DNA from: Scandinavium ludwigii_A
Lineage (GTDB): Bacteria > Pseudomonadota > Gammaproteobacteria > Enterobacterales > Enterobacteriaceae
Direction of reading: 5' to 3'
Assembly: GCA_050516505.1 (NCBI GenBank)
Contig: CP191519.1
Span: 1 to 64,000, forward strand
Length of the DNA stretch: 64,000 nt
Shown one piece after another: positions 1 through 8,292 of this stretch (position 1 is the first letter of the stretch; each line of letters opens with the position of its first letter). The position numbers and the translations under genes are program-made. The notes under the pieces were generated by a model, which saw only the letters and a program-made list of their open reading frames with translations, ran no database searches and was not told the origin of the DNA.

Positions 1-246
1 GCGGACGGGGTCTATTTTTCGATACCGGTGACACCGCATACGTTCCGGCACAGCTACATCATGCACATGCTTTATCACCGGCAGCCGAAGAAGGTGATTC
101 AGGCGCTGGCCGGTCACCGGGACCCACGCTCGATGGAAGTGTATACAAGGGTTTTTGCGCTGGAACTGGCCGCAACGCTTGCCGTTCCGTTTACCGGCGA
201 CGGGCGCGATGCGGCAGAGGTATTACGCTCCCTTCCGCCAGTGTGA
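1..246 (+). CDS. resD: ResD-like tyrosine recombinase, C-terminal part (cut by window start)
   Basis: This is the last 81 codons of a tyrosine recombinase, open back to base 1. The catalytic C-terminal motifs are visible: HTFRHS (box II His-x-x-Arg), LAGHRD (the second His) and EVYTRVF with the nucleophilic Tyr. The sequence resembles the F-plasmid D protein (ResD), which resolves plasmid multimers at rfsF. The rest of the gene lies outside the window, so intactness cannot be judged. A diverged copy of the same 3' end recurs at 2431-2649. Confidence 0.8.
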   Translation, partial: ADGVYFSIPVTPHTFRHSYIMHMLYHRQPKKVIQALAGHRDPRSMEVYTRVFALELAATLAVPFTGDGRDAAEVLRSLPPV

Positions 247-312
247 ACGAAAGTGAGCGCAGTATTTCCTGCCTACTCATGATTGTAGGAGCGAGGAACT
301 GAAGGACACAAG

Positions 313-1095
313 TCAGGCAGAAGGTTGCTGTTTCACGAACTGCGAAATGTAATCCCGGGTTTCATCGAAATCCATTCCGTCACTGAGGGGAATGCGGGCC
401 CTTACATCCGCTTCCTGCATCATCTCACTGGATCGTTGCAGGCTTTCAAAAATTGCCGTCGGGTAAAGTACCTCTTGAGCATCAACGACACTCACTATCC
501 GTAACATATCTGCTGGGTGCTTGAAGATGGTGTCATCATCTATAGCTTCACCCTCATCCTGAAGTGTCTGGTTGTTATGCCATGCAACCGATTTAAGACC
601 AAACAGACATGGTAAGTTTACTGTCGTGATCCCGCGAACAGATTCACGGGAGTCACGGATATACTGATAAATGTCATCATCCAGCAGCATTGCTGAGAAG
701 TTCGAGATCCCTTCACCGGCTTCTATGGGCGTTATGTGCAGTTTGCTTGATTTTGTCTCATCAAAATATTCGGGTTTTTTTGCAAACAACTCAATTTGCA
801 CTGGTAACCCTTGACCACGCATCTCACCCGGAAGAATGAAACGATACGCCGACCCGCCCCGGTTGCTGCCTCTGAAGCGTTTTCCTTCATAATTATTTTC
901 TTCAAGAAATTCAGTTAGACGGCTGTAAAACTCTGGCCGGGTACTCTCAGTCACCAACACGATATCAAGATCAAGCGTTGCCCTGAATATAACATCCAGT
1001 TTTTCAAACTGTAGTGCGCAGGCATTGCCACCAATCAGAATGTACTCTTCGCCAAAATCCCGCATGTATTCAGTTAAAAAACGTTCCCCTTCCAT
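313..1095 (-). CDS. AbiEii-like nucleotidyltransferase, putative toxin of a type IV TA pair
   Basis: The 260-residue protein has a nucleotidyltransferase fold signature near its N-terminus: IGGNACAL (about residues 21-28) followed by RATLDLDIVL (38-47), whose paired Asp residues would bind metal. This matches the AbiEii/AbiGii toxin family in outline. I chose the ATG at 1095 because AGGAAGAGG sits just before it. A GTG at 1113 is in frame but has no Shine-Dalgarno sequence. It directly follows the helix-turn-helix gene and is almost certainly co-transcribed. The toxin role is inferred from family and pairing. Confidence 0.75.
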   Translation of the reverse strand: MEGERFLTEYMRDFGEEYILIGGNACALQFEKLDVIFRATLDLDIVLVTESTRPEFYSRLTEFLEENNYEGKRFRGSNRGGSAYRFILPGEMRGQGLPVQIELFAKKPEYFDETKSSKLHITPIEAGEGISNFSAMLLDDDIYQYIRDSRESVRGITTVNLPCLFGLKSVAWHNNQTLQDEGEAIDDDTIFKHPADMLRIVSVVDAQEVLYPTAIFESLQRSSEMMQEADVRARIPLSDGMDFDETRDYISQFVKQQPSA

Positions 1096-1114
1096 CGATT
1101 CCTCTTCCTTCACG

Positions 1115-2170
1115 TCAGTTTTTAAGATTGTTATATATGGTTGTTTCTAATTCAAAAAATGAAGATTTAACCCGAATATCATTCTTATTTATACGAGTAA
1201 ATACAAGAAAAACCATATCCAGGAACCCGTTTGTTATCAATGGGTTATACGGGAATATTTGAAGTGTTGCATCTGTTTCGGATGCCTGTCCTTCATAGTA
1301 ATCATCAGATATGATCTTCATAATTTTAAAGAAATAATCCCCTTCAATTGTGGCAGGGGTGATAGGGCGCATGTAGCGATCATCATTTGTCATGCAAAGA
1401 CCCAGGCTCGGTTTTGCAGGTGAACCCAATAACGTGTATCTGGACAAAGCCGACTCGCCGCATGTGAACAAATCAGCTACTGGCAAACGGCTTTTTTTCA
1501 CGGCGATGGAACCAGTGGACAGAGGAGATATTCTGTGGCGTTGATTGTTCCAGAGACCTTTTCTGCTATCTGTAAAGTGGAACTGCTTACTCCTGCCTGA
1601 CTCAATAGGCTTGATAAGCTTACTGTTAGTCATTTCCTTTACAGCTCTGGATACAGCCATCTTGGATATTCCTAAGATATCCATTACGTCGATACTACTA
1701 AATCCGTTATCAAAATAGCCGGCAAAATAGTAGCAAATCAAAAATGAAGGAATGATCCCGTAAGGCTTCTCTGTATCGACTCTGTTAATTGATGGAGCAA
1801 TTTCGGCTACAGCACTATGGATCAGTAATGAAGGTAACGTTGCGAACTTCCAGGGAACAACTAAACCAGCGTGTAGCTGTTTTACCAACCTCCTTAACTC
1901 CTGCCCCGCCTCTGTGGCCACCACTATAATCAGCGGCAGGTTGTACCGGCCTTCAATCCTCTTGATATGAAGTGCGTTATTTGACAACAACACATCACGG
2001 TCCTCTGAGGCAATCATCACAAAGTCTCGCTCTTCAATCTTGACGAAACAAAGCGTCGCCTTGTTTCGCAGCTGAAAAGGTAACTCTTCACTGATGTCTT
2101 TTTCCAGAGTTGCTTCAAGCATAAAAGTTGAAGAAACAAACTTTAGTGCATCAAGTACGAATAAATTCAT
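1115..2170 (-). CDS. Winged-helix regulator, probable antitoxin partner of the nucleotidyltransferase
   Basis: The 351-residue protein has a MarR-like winged-helix segment around residues 158-200 (DILGISKMAVSRAVKEM). The N-terminal half is not recognised. It is the first gene of a two-gene operon with the nucleotidyltransferase, one or a few bases apart, the usual AbiEi/AbiEii arrangement. AGGTG precedes the start. Repeated GTAAC/GTTAC motifs in the upstream region look like its operator. Its length exceeds that of classic AbiEi (about 190-290 residues), so it may be a different antitoxin family or a dual-domain regulator. Confidence 0.65.
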   Translation of the reverse strand: MNLFVLDALKFVSSTFMLEATLEKDISEELPFQLRNKATLCFVKIEERDFVMIASEDRDVLLSNNALHIKRIEGRYNLPLIIVVATEAGQELRRLVKQLHAGLVVPWKFATLPSLLIHSAVAEIAPSINRVDTEKPYGIIPSFLICYYFAGYFDNGFSSIDVMDILGISKMAVSRAVKEMTNSKLIKPIESGRSKQFHFTDSRKGLWNNQRHRISPLSTGSIAVKKSRLPVADLFTCGESALSRYTLLGSPAKPSLGLCMTNDDRYMRPITPATIEGDYFFKIMKIISDDYYEGQASETDATLQIFPYNPLITNGFLDMVFLVFTRINKNDIRVKSSFFELETTIYNNLKN

Positions 2171-2200
2171 AAGAACACCTGTAGATGTGGCTAACTAAAT

Positions 2201-2335
2201 AGTAACGCATATGAGTTACTCAAGCAAAAGATGAGGTGATAACAATCATAACTTGTTGATTAGTATTTATTTGAATGGTAACTCTACATGAAGTATTCGT
2301 GTAAGTTAAACATGTTACATCGAGCATGAGTTACT
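2201..2335. promoter_or_regulatory. Repeated GTAAC/GTTAC operator region of the AbiE-like operon
   Basis: The spacer upstream of the minus-strand operon holds a dyad AGTAAC-N8-GTTACT at 2201-2220, a single GTAACTC at 2278-2284, and a second cluster at 2314-2335 that ends in an exact repeat of ATGAGTTACT. Autoregulating AbiEi antitoxins bind such paired sites. The assignment to the neighbouring helix-turn-helix protein is inferred. Confidence 0.5.
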
Positions 2336-2430
2336 ATGACTATTAGTCTGATACCTGCATCAGCTACGGGCAACTACGACTCATGAAGTAAACATTTTTC
2401 TTAAGCTGACTGGTACATTTTCGCCCCCCA

Positions 2431-2649
2431 GTGATGCCGCATACGTTCCGGCACAGCTACATCATGCACATGCTTTATCACCGGCAGCCGAAGAAGGTGA
2501 TTCAGGCGCTGGCTGGGCACCGGGACCCGCGCTCGATGGAAGTGTATACAAGAGTGTTTGCGCTGGAGCTGGCCGCAACCCTTGCCGTTCCGTTTACCGG
2601 CGACGGACGGGATGCAGCAGAGGTGTTACGTTCCCTGCCACCGGCGTGA
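2431..2649 (+). pseudogene. Second resD 3' fragment
   Basis: The last 72 codons of a ResD-like recombinase, starting abruptly, nearly match the copy at 28-246 and include the HTFRHS, LAGHRD and EVYTRVF motifs. By eye the copies are about 92% identical at the DNA level, with differences mostly in third positions. They are therefore diverged alleles and not a fresh duplication. No N-terminal domain precedes it, so it cannot be a functional recombinase. It marks the right edge of the inserted AbiE-like block. Confidence 0.75.
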
Positions 2650-2656
2650 ATTAAGA

Positions 2657-3319
2657 TCAGAACGTTGGTGGGCGTCTGAAGAATTTACGGATGGCATTTC
2701 CGGCGTTCTCAGACAACGTCCAGATATTCAGTGGGGCTGGATGGGTTAATGCCCGGTAGTCATTCGCAATTCGCCTGAAAAGCTCTTGCCTGTAAGCCGG
2801 AAGTGAGCTCGCCAGCGCCAATAAAACATCAGCATAGCTTTTCAACTCCTCTGGATTACCGAACATACGGCTCAACTCCTCACTACAGTCATCTGTGGCC
2901 AGCGATGGGGAGGCTAGAATAATGTCGATGTGCTTTATCAAAGGAAGTATGAGTCCTTTCCATTCCTCATAATCGGCTGGCCGGTGTATTTCCAGGGTAT
3001 TCTGGAAAATTCGGGCCGACTCATGGTCAATGGCAATTCCAGCTTTACTTGATTTCTTCAGACCGAGGGAGAGTTCGGCAAGCGTAATTTTCTTGTTATA
3101 TCCATCAGACAGATCGTGAAGCAGCTTTGCTACTCTCAAGCAGTACAGGTTCAGATTTCGCAAACAGCTATCGCATTCTACCGCTAGTCTTTCCAACCTC
3201 GCGGTTTCCAGCTCCATCACTTTCTTACGGTTATCGTTGCCTAGTGCTAGTCGGGCACCAATCCATACACTAGCAATCGTCACGACCGGCGTAATCGCGT
3301 CTTTCCATTCATAAGCCAT
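2657..3319 (-). CDS. Hypothetical membrane-anchored protein
   Basis: The 220-residue protein begins MAYEWKDAITP and has one N-terminal hydrophobic segment (about residues 8-28), followed by a charged, mostly helical cytoplasmic part. No known domain is recognised. A longer reading frame reaches 3403, but its extra N-terminus runs through the tandem AACAAGAT repeats, so I prefer the internal ATG at 3319. It lies between the resD fragment and the partition locus, convergent with the former. Confidence 0.5.
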   Translation of the reverse strand: MAYEWKDAITPVVTIASVWIGARLALGNDNRKKVMELETARLERLAVECDSCLRNLNLYCLRVAKLLHDLSDGYNKKITLAELSLGLKKSSKAGIAIDHESARIFQNTLEIHRPADYEEWKGLILPLIKHIDIILASPSLATDDCSEELSRMFGNPEELKSYADVLLALASSLPAYRQELFRRIANDYRALTHPAPLNIWTLSENAGNAIRKFFRRPPTF

Positions 3320-3382
3320 TTCTGAAGGTCCCTTCCCAGAAGAACCCGCTCTTCTGTGTACAGCTGAATAAATTAACATCAG

Positions 3383-3422
3383 AACAAGATAACAAGATAA
3401 CAAGATAACAAGATAACAAGAT
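3383..3422. repeat. parC2-like centromere: five tandem AACAAGAT repeats
   Basis: Five perfect head-to-tail copies of the 8-mer AACAAGAT lie just downstream of parB. The same 8-mer forms a second cluster upstream of parA (4521-4588). Type Ib partition loci such as that of pB171 carry centromere repeats on both sides of parAB, and this matches. An inverted, imperfect copy (GTTATCTTG) follows at about 3431. Confidence 0.8.
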
Positions 3423-3455
3423 AATTCATTGTTATCTTGCTATGTTCACAAGTTG

Positions 3456-3761
3456 TTATTTTAGTTTGGCTCTTTCAATCAGAATAGAAATATCTGATTT
3501 TGAAAGTTTTTCCAGACTCATTACTGCCGCGCGAACAACATCTGACCGATTAACTCTTGAGTTCCCAGTCATCATTTCGTTACGTATGACGTCATCTATA
3601 GCCTTCAGATTCTCGTCTGCCAAAGAAATGCTCACGGGCTTCGCTTTGCTCGTAACCGGTTTTTTGGCAGGTTGTGTCTCGACGACTTTATCAATACCGG
3701 CAGAGCCTCCGTGAATAAATGAGGACTCATCACGCGGCGGAGTATTAGCTCGATTCCTCAC
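3456..3761 (-). CDS. parB: ParB-like centromere-binding protein (type Ib partition)
   Basis: The 101-residue protein has a disordered basic N-terminus and a ribbon-helix-helix-like C-terminal half (PVSISLADENLKAIDDVIR, then SDVVRAAVMSLEKL). This is the layout of small type Ib partner proteins such as ParG and pB171 ParB. It starts with GTG, overlaps the parA stop by GTGA and is preceded by AAGGAGG, so translation is coupled. It should bind the AACAAGAT repeats on both sides and repress the operon. Confidence 0.8.
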   Translation of the reverse strand: MRNRANTPPRDESSFIHGGSAGIDKVVETQPAKKPVTSKAKPVSISLADENLKAIDDVIRNEMMTGNSRVNRSDVVRAAVMSLEKLSKSDISILIERAKLK

Positions 3762-4384
3762 AGGATGACCTCCTTCACAAGAGTTTCGATTTCTTCCTGG
3801 GCCTTAGTGTTTTGAGTTTCAAAAATGGTCATAGACTCAGCCCATGCATCTCGATGTGCTTTACGATCACAAACTCGTGAATCTGCCAGATTCATCTCCG
3901 GGAAGTCCTTGAGAACTTCAGCAGCCTGGTTGGCTTCATTAACGAACATATTCGTTGGCGTCATGTTCAGGACAAGATAACCACGAACCTCTTCGTTGAA
4001 ATCTTTAGCTGCTGTAAAGACAGAGCAGGTATGTGGAACAACGTCTAAATCCATCTGAGATGGGCGCAGTGGAGAAATGAAAACATCTGCGGCCATCAGG
4101 CCACTACGCATTTCCGCACTGTCACGACCGGCACAATCCGCAATGACAAAATCATAGGATTTCTCATGTTCTTTCAGCATTGCTTTAATGTTGCCTGTTG
4201 CGCCGGTCACAGGGATATGCGGGAGATTTTCTGGACGATTGTTGTACCAGGTCAGAACGGATTTCTGATCATCAGCATCAACGATGAGTACCCGCTTTCC
4301 GAGGGTCATTAGGTATGCTGCAATGGATACTGCAAGAGTGCTTTTCCCTACACCGCCCTTCTGACTGCCCAAAACTATGATCAT
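3758..4384 (-). CDS. parA: ParA partition ATPase (type Ib)
   Basis: The 208-residue Walker ATPase begins MIIVLGSQKGGVGKST, with the deviant Walker A lysine of ParA/MinD proteins. It continues with VLIVDADDQKS and DFVIADCAGRDSAEMRS. Its short length and lack of an N-terminal DNA-binding domain place it in type Ib (ParF/StbA-like). The ATG at 4384 aligns with the family start; a GTG four codons earlier is less likely. It moves plasmid copies apart along the nucleoid together with the adjacent ParB. Confidence 0.9.
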   Translation of the reverse strand: MIIVLGSQKGGVGKSTLAVSIAAYLMTLGKRVLIVDADDQKSVLTWYNNRPENLPHIPVTGATGNIKAMLKEHEKSYDFVIADCAGRDSAEMRSGLMAADVFISPLRPSQMDLDVVPHTCSVFTAAKDFNEEVRGYLVLNMTPTNMFVNEANQAAEVLKDFPEMNLADSRVCDRKAHRDAWAESMTIFETQNTKAQEEIETLVKEVIL

Positions 4385-4520
4385 AGTGTGCCCCACAACA
4401 AGTTATTAAGTTAACAACATAATATTATAACAGCAGTATTGGTAGCAAGTAACGAACCATAATAATAACTTAATAAGATTATATGTTGTTGTTATTAGTC
4501 ATATTTATTAACCAACCAAA

Positions 4521-4588
4521 AGATAACAAGATAACAAGATAACAAGATGACAAGATGACAAGATGACAAGATGACAAGATGACAATCC
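4521..4588. repeat. parC1-like centromere: AACAAGAT/GACAAGAT tandem repeats
   Basis: Three AACAAGAT units (4525-4548) run directly into four GACAAGAT units (4549-4580) and a partial one. The A-to-G shift splits the array into two sub-blocks. It lies upstream of parA beyond a 120-bp AT-rich promoter region (4400-4520), which includes the direct and inverted pieces TTATTAAGTTAACAAC. Confidence 0.8.
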
Positions 4589-4643
4589 TGAGCATATATG
4601 CAGAAACAGAATGGGCTGAGCCTTTTTGCGCACAAAGGAGTCG

Positions 4644-5198
4644 AGGTGACAAATTGCCCTCAACAATATAACTGTGACTATGGACCCTCAGAAATAGCTT
4701 CCTTACAGCGACCAGATTTACCACTTGGTAGACAACTACGTCCAAATCACGAGATTTGCCGGCCGCACTGTTCAAAACGTATCAAGGCAGGTACATCATC
4801 AACAATTGAGACGAGAGGTAGTGTGACTAATTACCCTCGGTAATGTAGCGAAAATTTGTATGTGGAGGGAGGAACGGCAGGAGACATGAAGTAGAAGAAG
4901 CTAATCGTTTATACAATGTGTGACAAATCACCCTCAAACAGAAACCATAACTGTGACAAACAGCCCTATAAGCAATAGGGGACAAGAACCGCCTAAGAAT
5001 GTCTGGGCATCGTGGACTATGAGAGGAATAGGGCAGGCAAGGTTTTCTTAATATCAAAAAAGGGGGAACGCAAAATAATGAGTGACAGATCACCCTCAAA
5101 AAAAGGGGGGTTCTGTGACAAATTGCCCTCATGCACTCATAGGGAATCGTGACAATCAGCCCTTACACATCAAGCGAATGTGACAAATTACCCTCAGA
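4644..5198. repeat. incC-type iterons downstream of repE
   Basis: Spaced copies of a motif close to GTGACAAATTGCCCTC occur near 4645, 4672 (degenerate), 4822, 4918, 4952, 5081, 5113, 5149 and 5179, all in one orientation. The last lies inside the end of repE. The F plasmid has the same arrangement, with incC iterons titrating RepE for copy control and incompatibility. Here they fill the stretch between repE and the partition locus, which otherwise holds no gene. Confidence 0.8.
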
Positions 5199-5939
5199 TG
5201 CCTGAATATCAGTAAAGGTAAAGACGATATGTGTCGTCTGGCGACCTTTCTTTTTCTCTATATATGTCAATCGCATAGGCGTACGGCTATTGATTTCGTC
5301 TACGCTAGCTTGCAGGAAGCGACGACGAAAATCAGGCATACGCAGATAGCTCTGGGGTAATTGGTAACGTTCCATAATCCAGTCTATCTTCAGCGAGACA
5401 ACGCCAGAACCATCGGGTTTGCGATACTGGCAAAGGGATTCATACAAGCGCATAGCGTATGGATTTGTGATCTCCTTTGTCTCGCTCAGTCTGAACTGCG
5501 TAAAGCGGTTTTGTAGGCCGATGAAGAAAGGGATCAGATAGGGGTTGATATGAACGCTGTAGACGCCCCTGGCAGGGCTGTGGGCGCGTTTAATGAACCA
5601 GGGGAAGGATTCATACCCTTTTTCGTCTCCAGAGTCTTCTTCCGGGCGATAAAAGACAACTTCCTTACCCGCAAAACCTTTAAGAGCCTGCCGTATGTCT
5701 TTACTGGCTTCTGCAGACGTCAGTCCAAAGGTGGTTGCATACTGTGCCACCTGGATTTCACAGATGCCATTGTGCTCCTGAAGCGTTCCATCGGATTTTC
5801 GGATCTGCTCCACAAAAAGATACAGCATCCTCTTCTGGTCGCGAGAAAGGCTGTAGGCCGCCTCAGTCAATTCATTCGACTGAACAATACGTGGACTGTT
5901 TCTGCGTTTTTTATGGTTTATGACTGCAACTTCCGTCAT
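5163..5939 (-). CDS. repE: RepE replication initiator, F (RepFIA) type
   Basis: The 258-residue Rep_3 family protein is very close to F RepE over its whole length, with AYSLSRDQKRMLYLFV, ITNPYAMRLYESLCQYRKPD and RQTTHIVFTFTDI recognisable. Two winged-helix domains are expected. Monomers bind iterons and start replication at the origin, and dimers bind the operator in front of the gene. The C-terminal tail (about the last 12 residues) differs from F because its codons overlap an iteron. Iterons flank it on both sides. Confidence 0.93.
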   Translation of the reverse strand: MTEVAVINHKKRRNSPRIVQSNELTEAAYSLSRDQKRMLYLFVEQIRKSDGTLQEHNGICEIQVAQYATTFGLTSAEASKDIRQALKGFAGKEVVFYRPEEDSGDEKGYESFPWFIKRAHSPARGVYSVHINPYLIPFFIGLQNRFTQFRLSETKEITNPYAMRLYESLCQYRKPDGSGVVSLKIDWIMERYQLPQSYLRMPDFRRRFLQASVDEINSRTPMRLTYIEKKKGRQTTHIVFTFTDIQASEGNLSHSLDV

Positions 5940-5954
5940 GACAGATCCATTTTA

Positions 5955-5981
5955 AGTGTGACAGATTTAAACATTGTCACA
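5955..5981. promoter_or_regulatory. repE autoregulatory operator
   Basis: An inverted repeat, TGTGACA-N12-TGTCACA, lies directly in front of repE. Each arm contains the TGACA half of the iteron. In F the RepE dimer binds this dyad to repress its own gene. Confidence 0.7.
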
Positions 5982-6036
5982 TCTATCAGAAAAGAGTCAA
6001 CCGTGAAGGATAACTTTGTGAATTAACACAATCTTT

Positions 6037-6271
6037 GAGGGCAGTTTGTCACAGACTTGAGGGTAAGTTGTCACACTACTAAGGGCAAATTGTCACGGAT
6101 AGAGGGGAAGTTAAGGGTAATTTGTCACACGCAAAGGGCAATTTGTCACAGCAGCTACGCTGAAGCCCGCGCCAGTACTGGGCTATCCTGTTGTCTAAAA
6201 AGGTAAACCTAACAATAATTAAAAAGATCTAAAAAGGATCTTATAAATAAGCCCGTGGATAAGTGGATAAG
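6037..6271. other. Replication origin of ori2 type: iterons, AT-rich region, DnaA boxes
   Basis: Five iterons of the form AGGGCAATTTGTCACA, opposite in direction to those downstream of repE, lie at 6037-6053, 6059-6076, 6081-6098, 6113-6130 and 6134-6150. An AT-rich block with AAAAAGATCT and AAAAAGGATCTTATAA follows (6200-6250). Two overlapping DnaA boxes come next (GTGGATAAGTGGATAAG, 6255-6271). This matches the parts list of F ori2. The 6272-6475 stretch holds no gene I can support. Confidence 0.82.
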
Positions 6272-6475
6272 TTTCTTCCTGTTGCTGGCACACGTTTCAA
6301 CATCAGAGCGTAAGCAGCACCTGCATACCTCGAATCCCTGGTGCTTCCTCGCTCACTTACTCGCTACGCTCGGAACGTGAGGCTGCGGCGAGCACTGCAA
6401 GTGCTTTTTGAAGTTCATAACAGGTAAAAACTTAAATGGTCGAACAATGAAATAAAGTATATGCGACATATATTC

Positions 6476-7132
6476 TCATATATTATCCGGTAGCGGGGAT
6501 AGTATTTTTATCAATCTACCACCTTCAATGTTTATATATCCATTATCTTTTAGTTTAGCGAGTGTGCTAAATATGTAGCCTTTAGATAGATGCGTTCGCT
6601 TTTGTATATAACTGCCAATTCCTTCTAATTGTCTTGGCTCATTGTTATAATGTACGATAAGGGATTTTATAGTTTGATATCCTCCCCCCATACAACGCTC
6701 ACGATAGATAGTTAAAAGAGCATTAAGCATCGTAGATTTAAGTGTAAGCAATGTCCTTATTAATTTGATGTCTTCATCTGTGTAGATTTTATCGAGGATA
6801 GTTATTGGGACTTGAAGAAGGGTAACAGGTGTAACTGCACGATAACCTAATGATATATCAGGGAAAACATGCTCTATCGAGCCAATGGGCATATAACGAA
6901 ATGCATAATCTAAAATTTTATTACCGTCTTCAAGTGTGACAGCAAGTTGCCCATCCAAGATAAAGTAAACTGTGTTTTTTGTGAGCGGAACAAATTCTCT
7001 ACGTTTGAGAATTATCTCTCTAGATGAAGGCCGTAGATGTGAGATGAAAAGTTCTCCTTCTTGTTCTGTCAGAGGTGTGTGATGTGCTGATAAGGCTACT
7101 TCTTCATATTCCACGCTATGCAACCTGGTCAT
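6476..7132 (-). CDS. IprA/YaiV-like winged-helix regulator
   Basis: The 218-residue protein resembles the enterobacterial YaiV/IprA family: an N-terminal cyclic-nucleotide-binding-like beta roll (REFVPLTKNTVYFILDGQLA, MPIGSIEHVFP) and a C-terminal winged helix (THLSKGYIFSTLAKLKDNGYI). Chromosomal IprA affects oxidative-stress resistance, but the target here is unknown. It is transcribed on its own, away from the AT-rich promoter region at 7133-7320, and is AT-rich compared with the transfer genes. Confidence 0.65.
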   Translation of the reverse strand: MTRLHSVEYEEVALSAHHTPLTEQEGELFISHLRPSSREIILKRREFVPLTKNTVYFILDGQLAVTLEDGNKILDYAFRYMPIGSIEHVFPDISLGYRAVTPVTLLQVPITILDKIYTDEDIKLIRTLLTLKSTMLNALLTIYRERCMGGGYQTIKSLIVHYNNEPRQLEGIGSYIQKRTHLSKGYIFSTLAKLKDNGYINIEGGRLIKILSPLPDNI

Positions 7133-7328
7133 TATTAGCTAAGTGAACTAGTTGTAACTTACATAATCTTACAGATTCGTATTGATGAAATCGTGTCATT
7201 TTTCACATTCAAAATAATTATGAGACTATTCTTGCAAATATATTTGTTTGAACCATTAAGTAAATATGACTTTAGCCAAAACTAAGAAAGCGGATTTTTG
7301 TAAGCAGTAGAAGATGTCATCAAACTAG

Positions 7329-7421
7329 GTGACCCTGAAACGATACATCGAAGCGATGGGCGGCAAACTGAGTCTCGACATTGAACTGCCAACCGGCAAG
7401 CGTGTTGCATTTCATATATGA
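7329..7421 (+). pseudogene. 3' remnant of an XRE-family antitoxin gene
   Basis: This 30-codon open stretch ends in a stop and reads VTLKRYIEAMGGKLSLDIEL, the typical C-terminal tail of HigA-like helix-turn-helix antitoxins. A stop codon sits immediately upstream in frame, and no toxin gene is adjacent. A good rho-independent terminator follows. It is the leftover end of a deleted toxin-antitoxin operon. Confidence 0.6.
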
Positions 7422-7436
7422 CTTATGCGCAATCAG

Positions 7437-7463
7437 AAAAGCTCCTGTTCGGGAGCTTTTTTT
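7437..7463 (+). terminator. Rho-independent terminator behind the antitoxin remnant
   Basis: AAAGCTCC-TGTTC-GGGAGCTTT followed by a T run. It probably belonged to the lost operon. Confidence 0.75.
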
Positions 7464-7696
7464 ATGGCGAGAAATCGCCTTAAAAAAAACGATCACCAAA
7501 ATCTCTTCACTGGACAATTATTCCGAATATGCCGAAACGTCCATGCAGACGGGGTATTTTTTCAACGAAACGGGGCAGGAGAGGGGGAGACGGCCACGCG
7601 GGAAACACTACATCTTGTATGCCGGTCGGCGGTGGTCGATACCAGATGTTGATTATCCACAATTTCAGGGGATAAGTGTGGGGAGGAAATGTATAA

Positions 7697-7852
7697 CTGG
7701 ACAGAATCACCCGAACGTCCAAAGTGGTGCGGGAATTACGTAACAGGGACGGTTTGCCAGCAGTTCTGCGACCGCACCGGCGCATCGAGGGCGGGTTGTG
7801 CCAGCATTTTTGAGCATGGCCGCGGAGCTGTAGCTGGCCGAATGCCAGCAAT
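7697..7852 (+). repeat. Long copy of the GGAC...GTCC dispersed repeat (copy A)
   Basis: The core (7697-7740) has the blocks GGACAGAATCACC, GAACGTCCA and GTGGTGCGGGAATTACG. The next 110 bp (TAACAGGGACGGTTTGCCAG to ATGCCAGCAATG) are also shared with 11471-11590. No open frame through it looks like a gene. A more degenerate copy with wider spacing lies at about 7510-7545. The rest of 7464-7696 shows no supported gene. Confidence 0.65.
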
Positions 7853-7860
7853 GAAAGGAG

Positions 7861-8079
7861 TCAAATACGGGAAAGAAGTTCTTTCAGAAGGTGAGGGGGG
7901 GGAAGTTGCCCAAAGTAAGTTTCATACTGAAATAATTCTTCCTTAGTCGGATTTAATATATCTATAAATAAATCAGTGCAAAGAACCCACTTTTTTTCAA
8001 TTACGCCAATCCGGTAACATTCAACAATTTCATAATTACCGGTACTTATTTTGGTGTAAAAGTGCATGGCTATTTTCAT
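7861..8079 (-). CDS. Small hypothetical protein (72 aa)
   Basis: An AT-rich frame encodes 72 residues with an ATG start and a weak GGAA upstream. There is no recognisable domain. It fills the space between repeat copies A and B, as single genes fill the other inter-repeat spaces, and this is the main reason to take it seriously. The sequence from 8080 to 8290 has no gene I can support. Confidence 0.35.
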   Translation of the reverse strand: MKIAMHFYTKISTGNYEIVECYRIGVIEKKWVLCTDLFIDILNPTKEELFQYETYFGQLPPPHLLKELLSRI

Positions 8080-8292
8080 TATTACTTGTTCCAGTTTCTT
8101 GATTCATCAGTGCTGTTCATCTTCAACGTGAAGAGTTATGGATCGTGACGGTTACTGGCGTACCTTTAACGTTCTAGCGAACTCCCCTGTGCCACATAGG
8201 TTTCCAGATATGGCCGTTTACGTTCACGTCCGGAATGCTGGTTACAGCCGCAAATTGTCACTTTTAACATCTTATACGTGGATGAGCAAGCA

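Noticed and set aside
3383..4588. AACAAGAT arrays as a CRISPR or microsatellite artefact
   Set aside because: The units are only 8 bp with no spacers, and their position on both sides of parAB fits centromere sites.
4827..5132. Open frame with repeated RVICH/RAICH-type peptides on the minus strand
   Set aside because: The repeats come from iteron DNA read in one frame. There is no ribosome-binding site and the region is the incC-like control area.
7381..7946. Several overlapping open frames on both strands
   Set aside because: They cross the antitoxin remnant, its terminator and the long repeat copy, and they show no domain or start signal.
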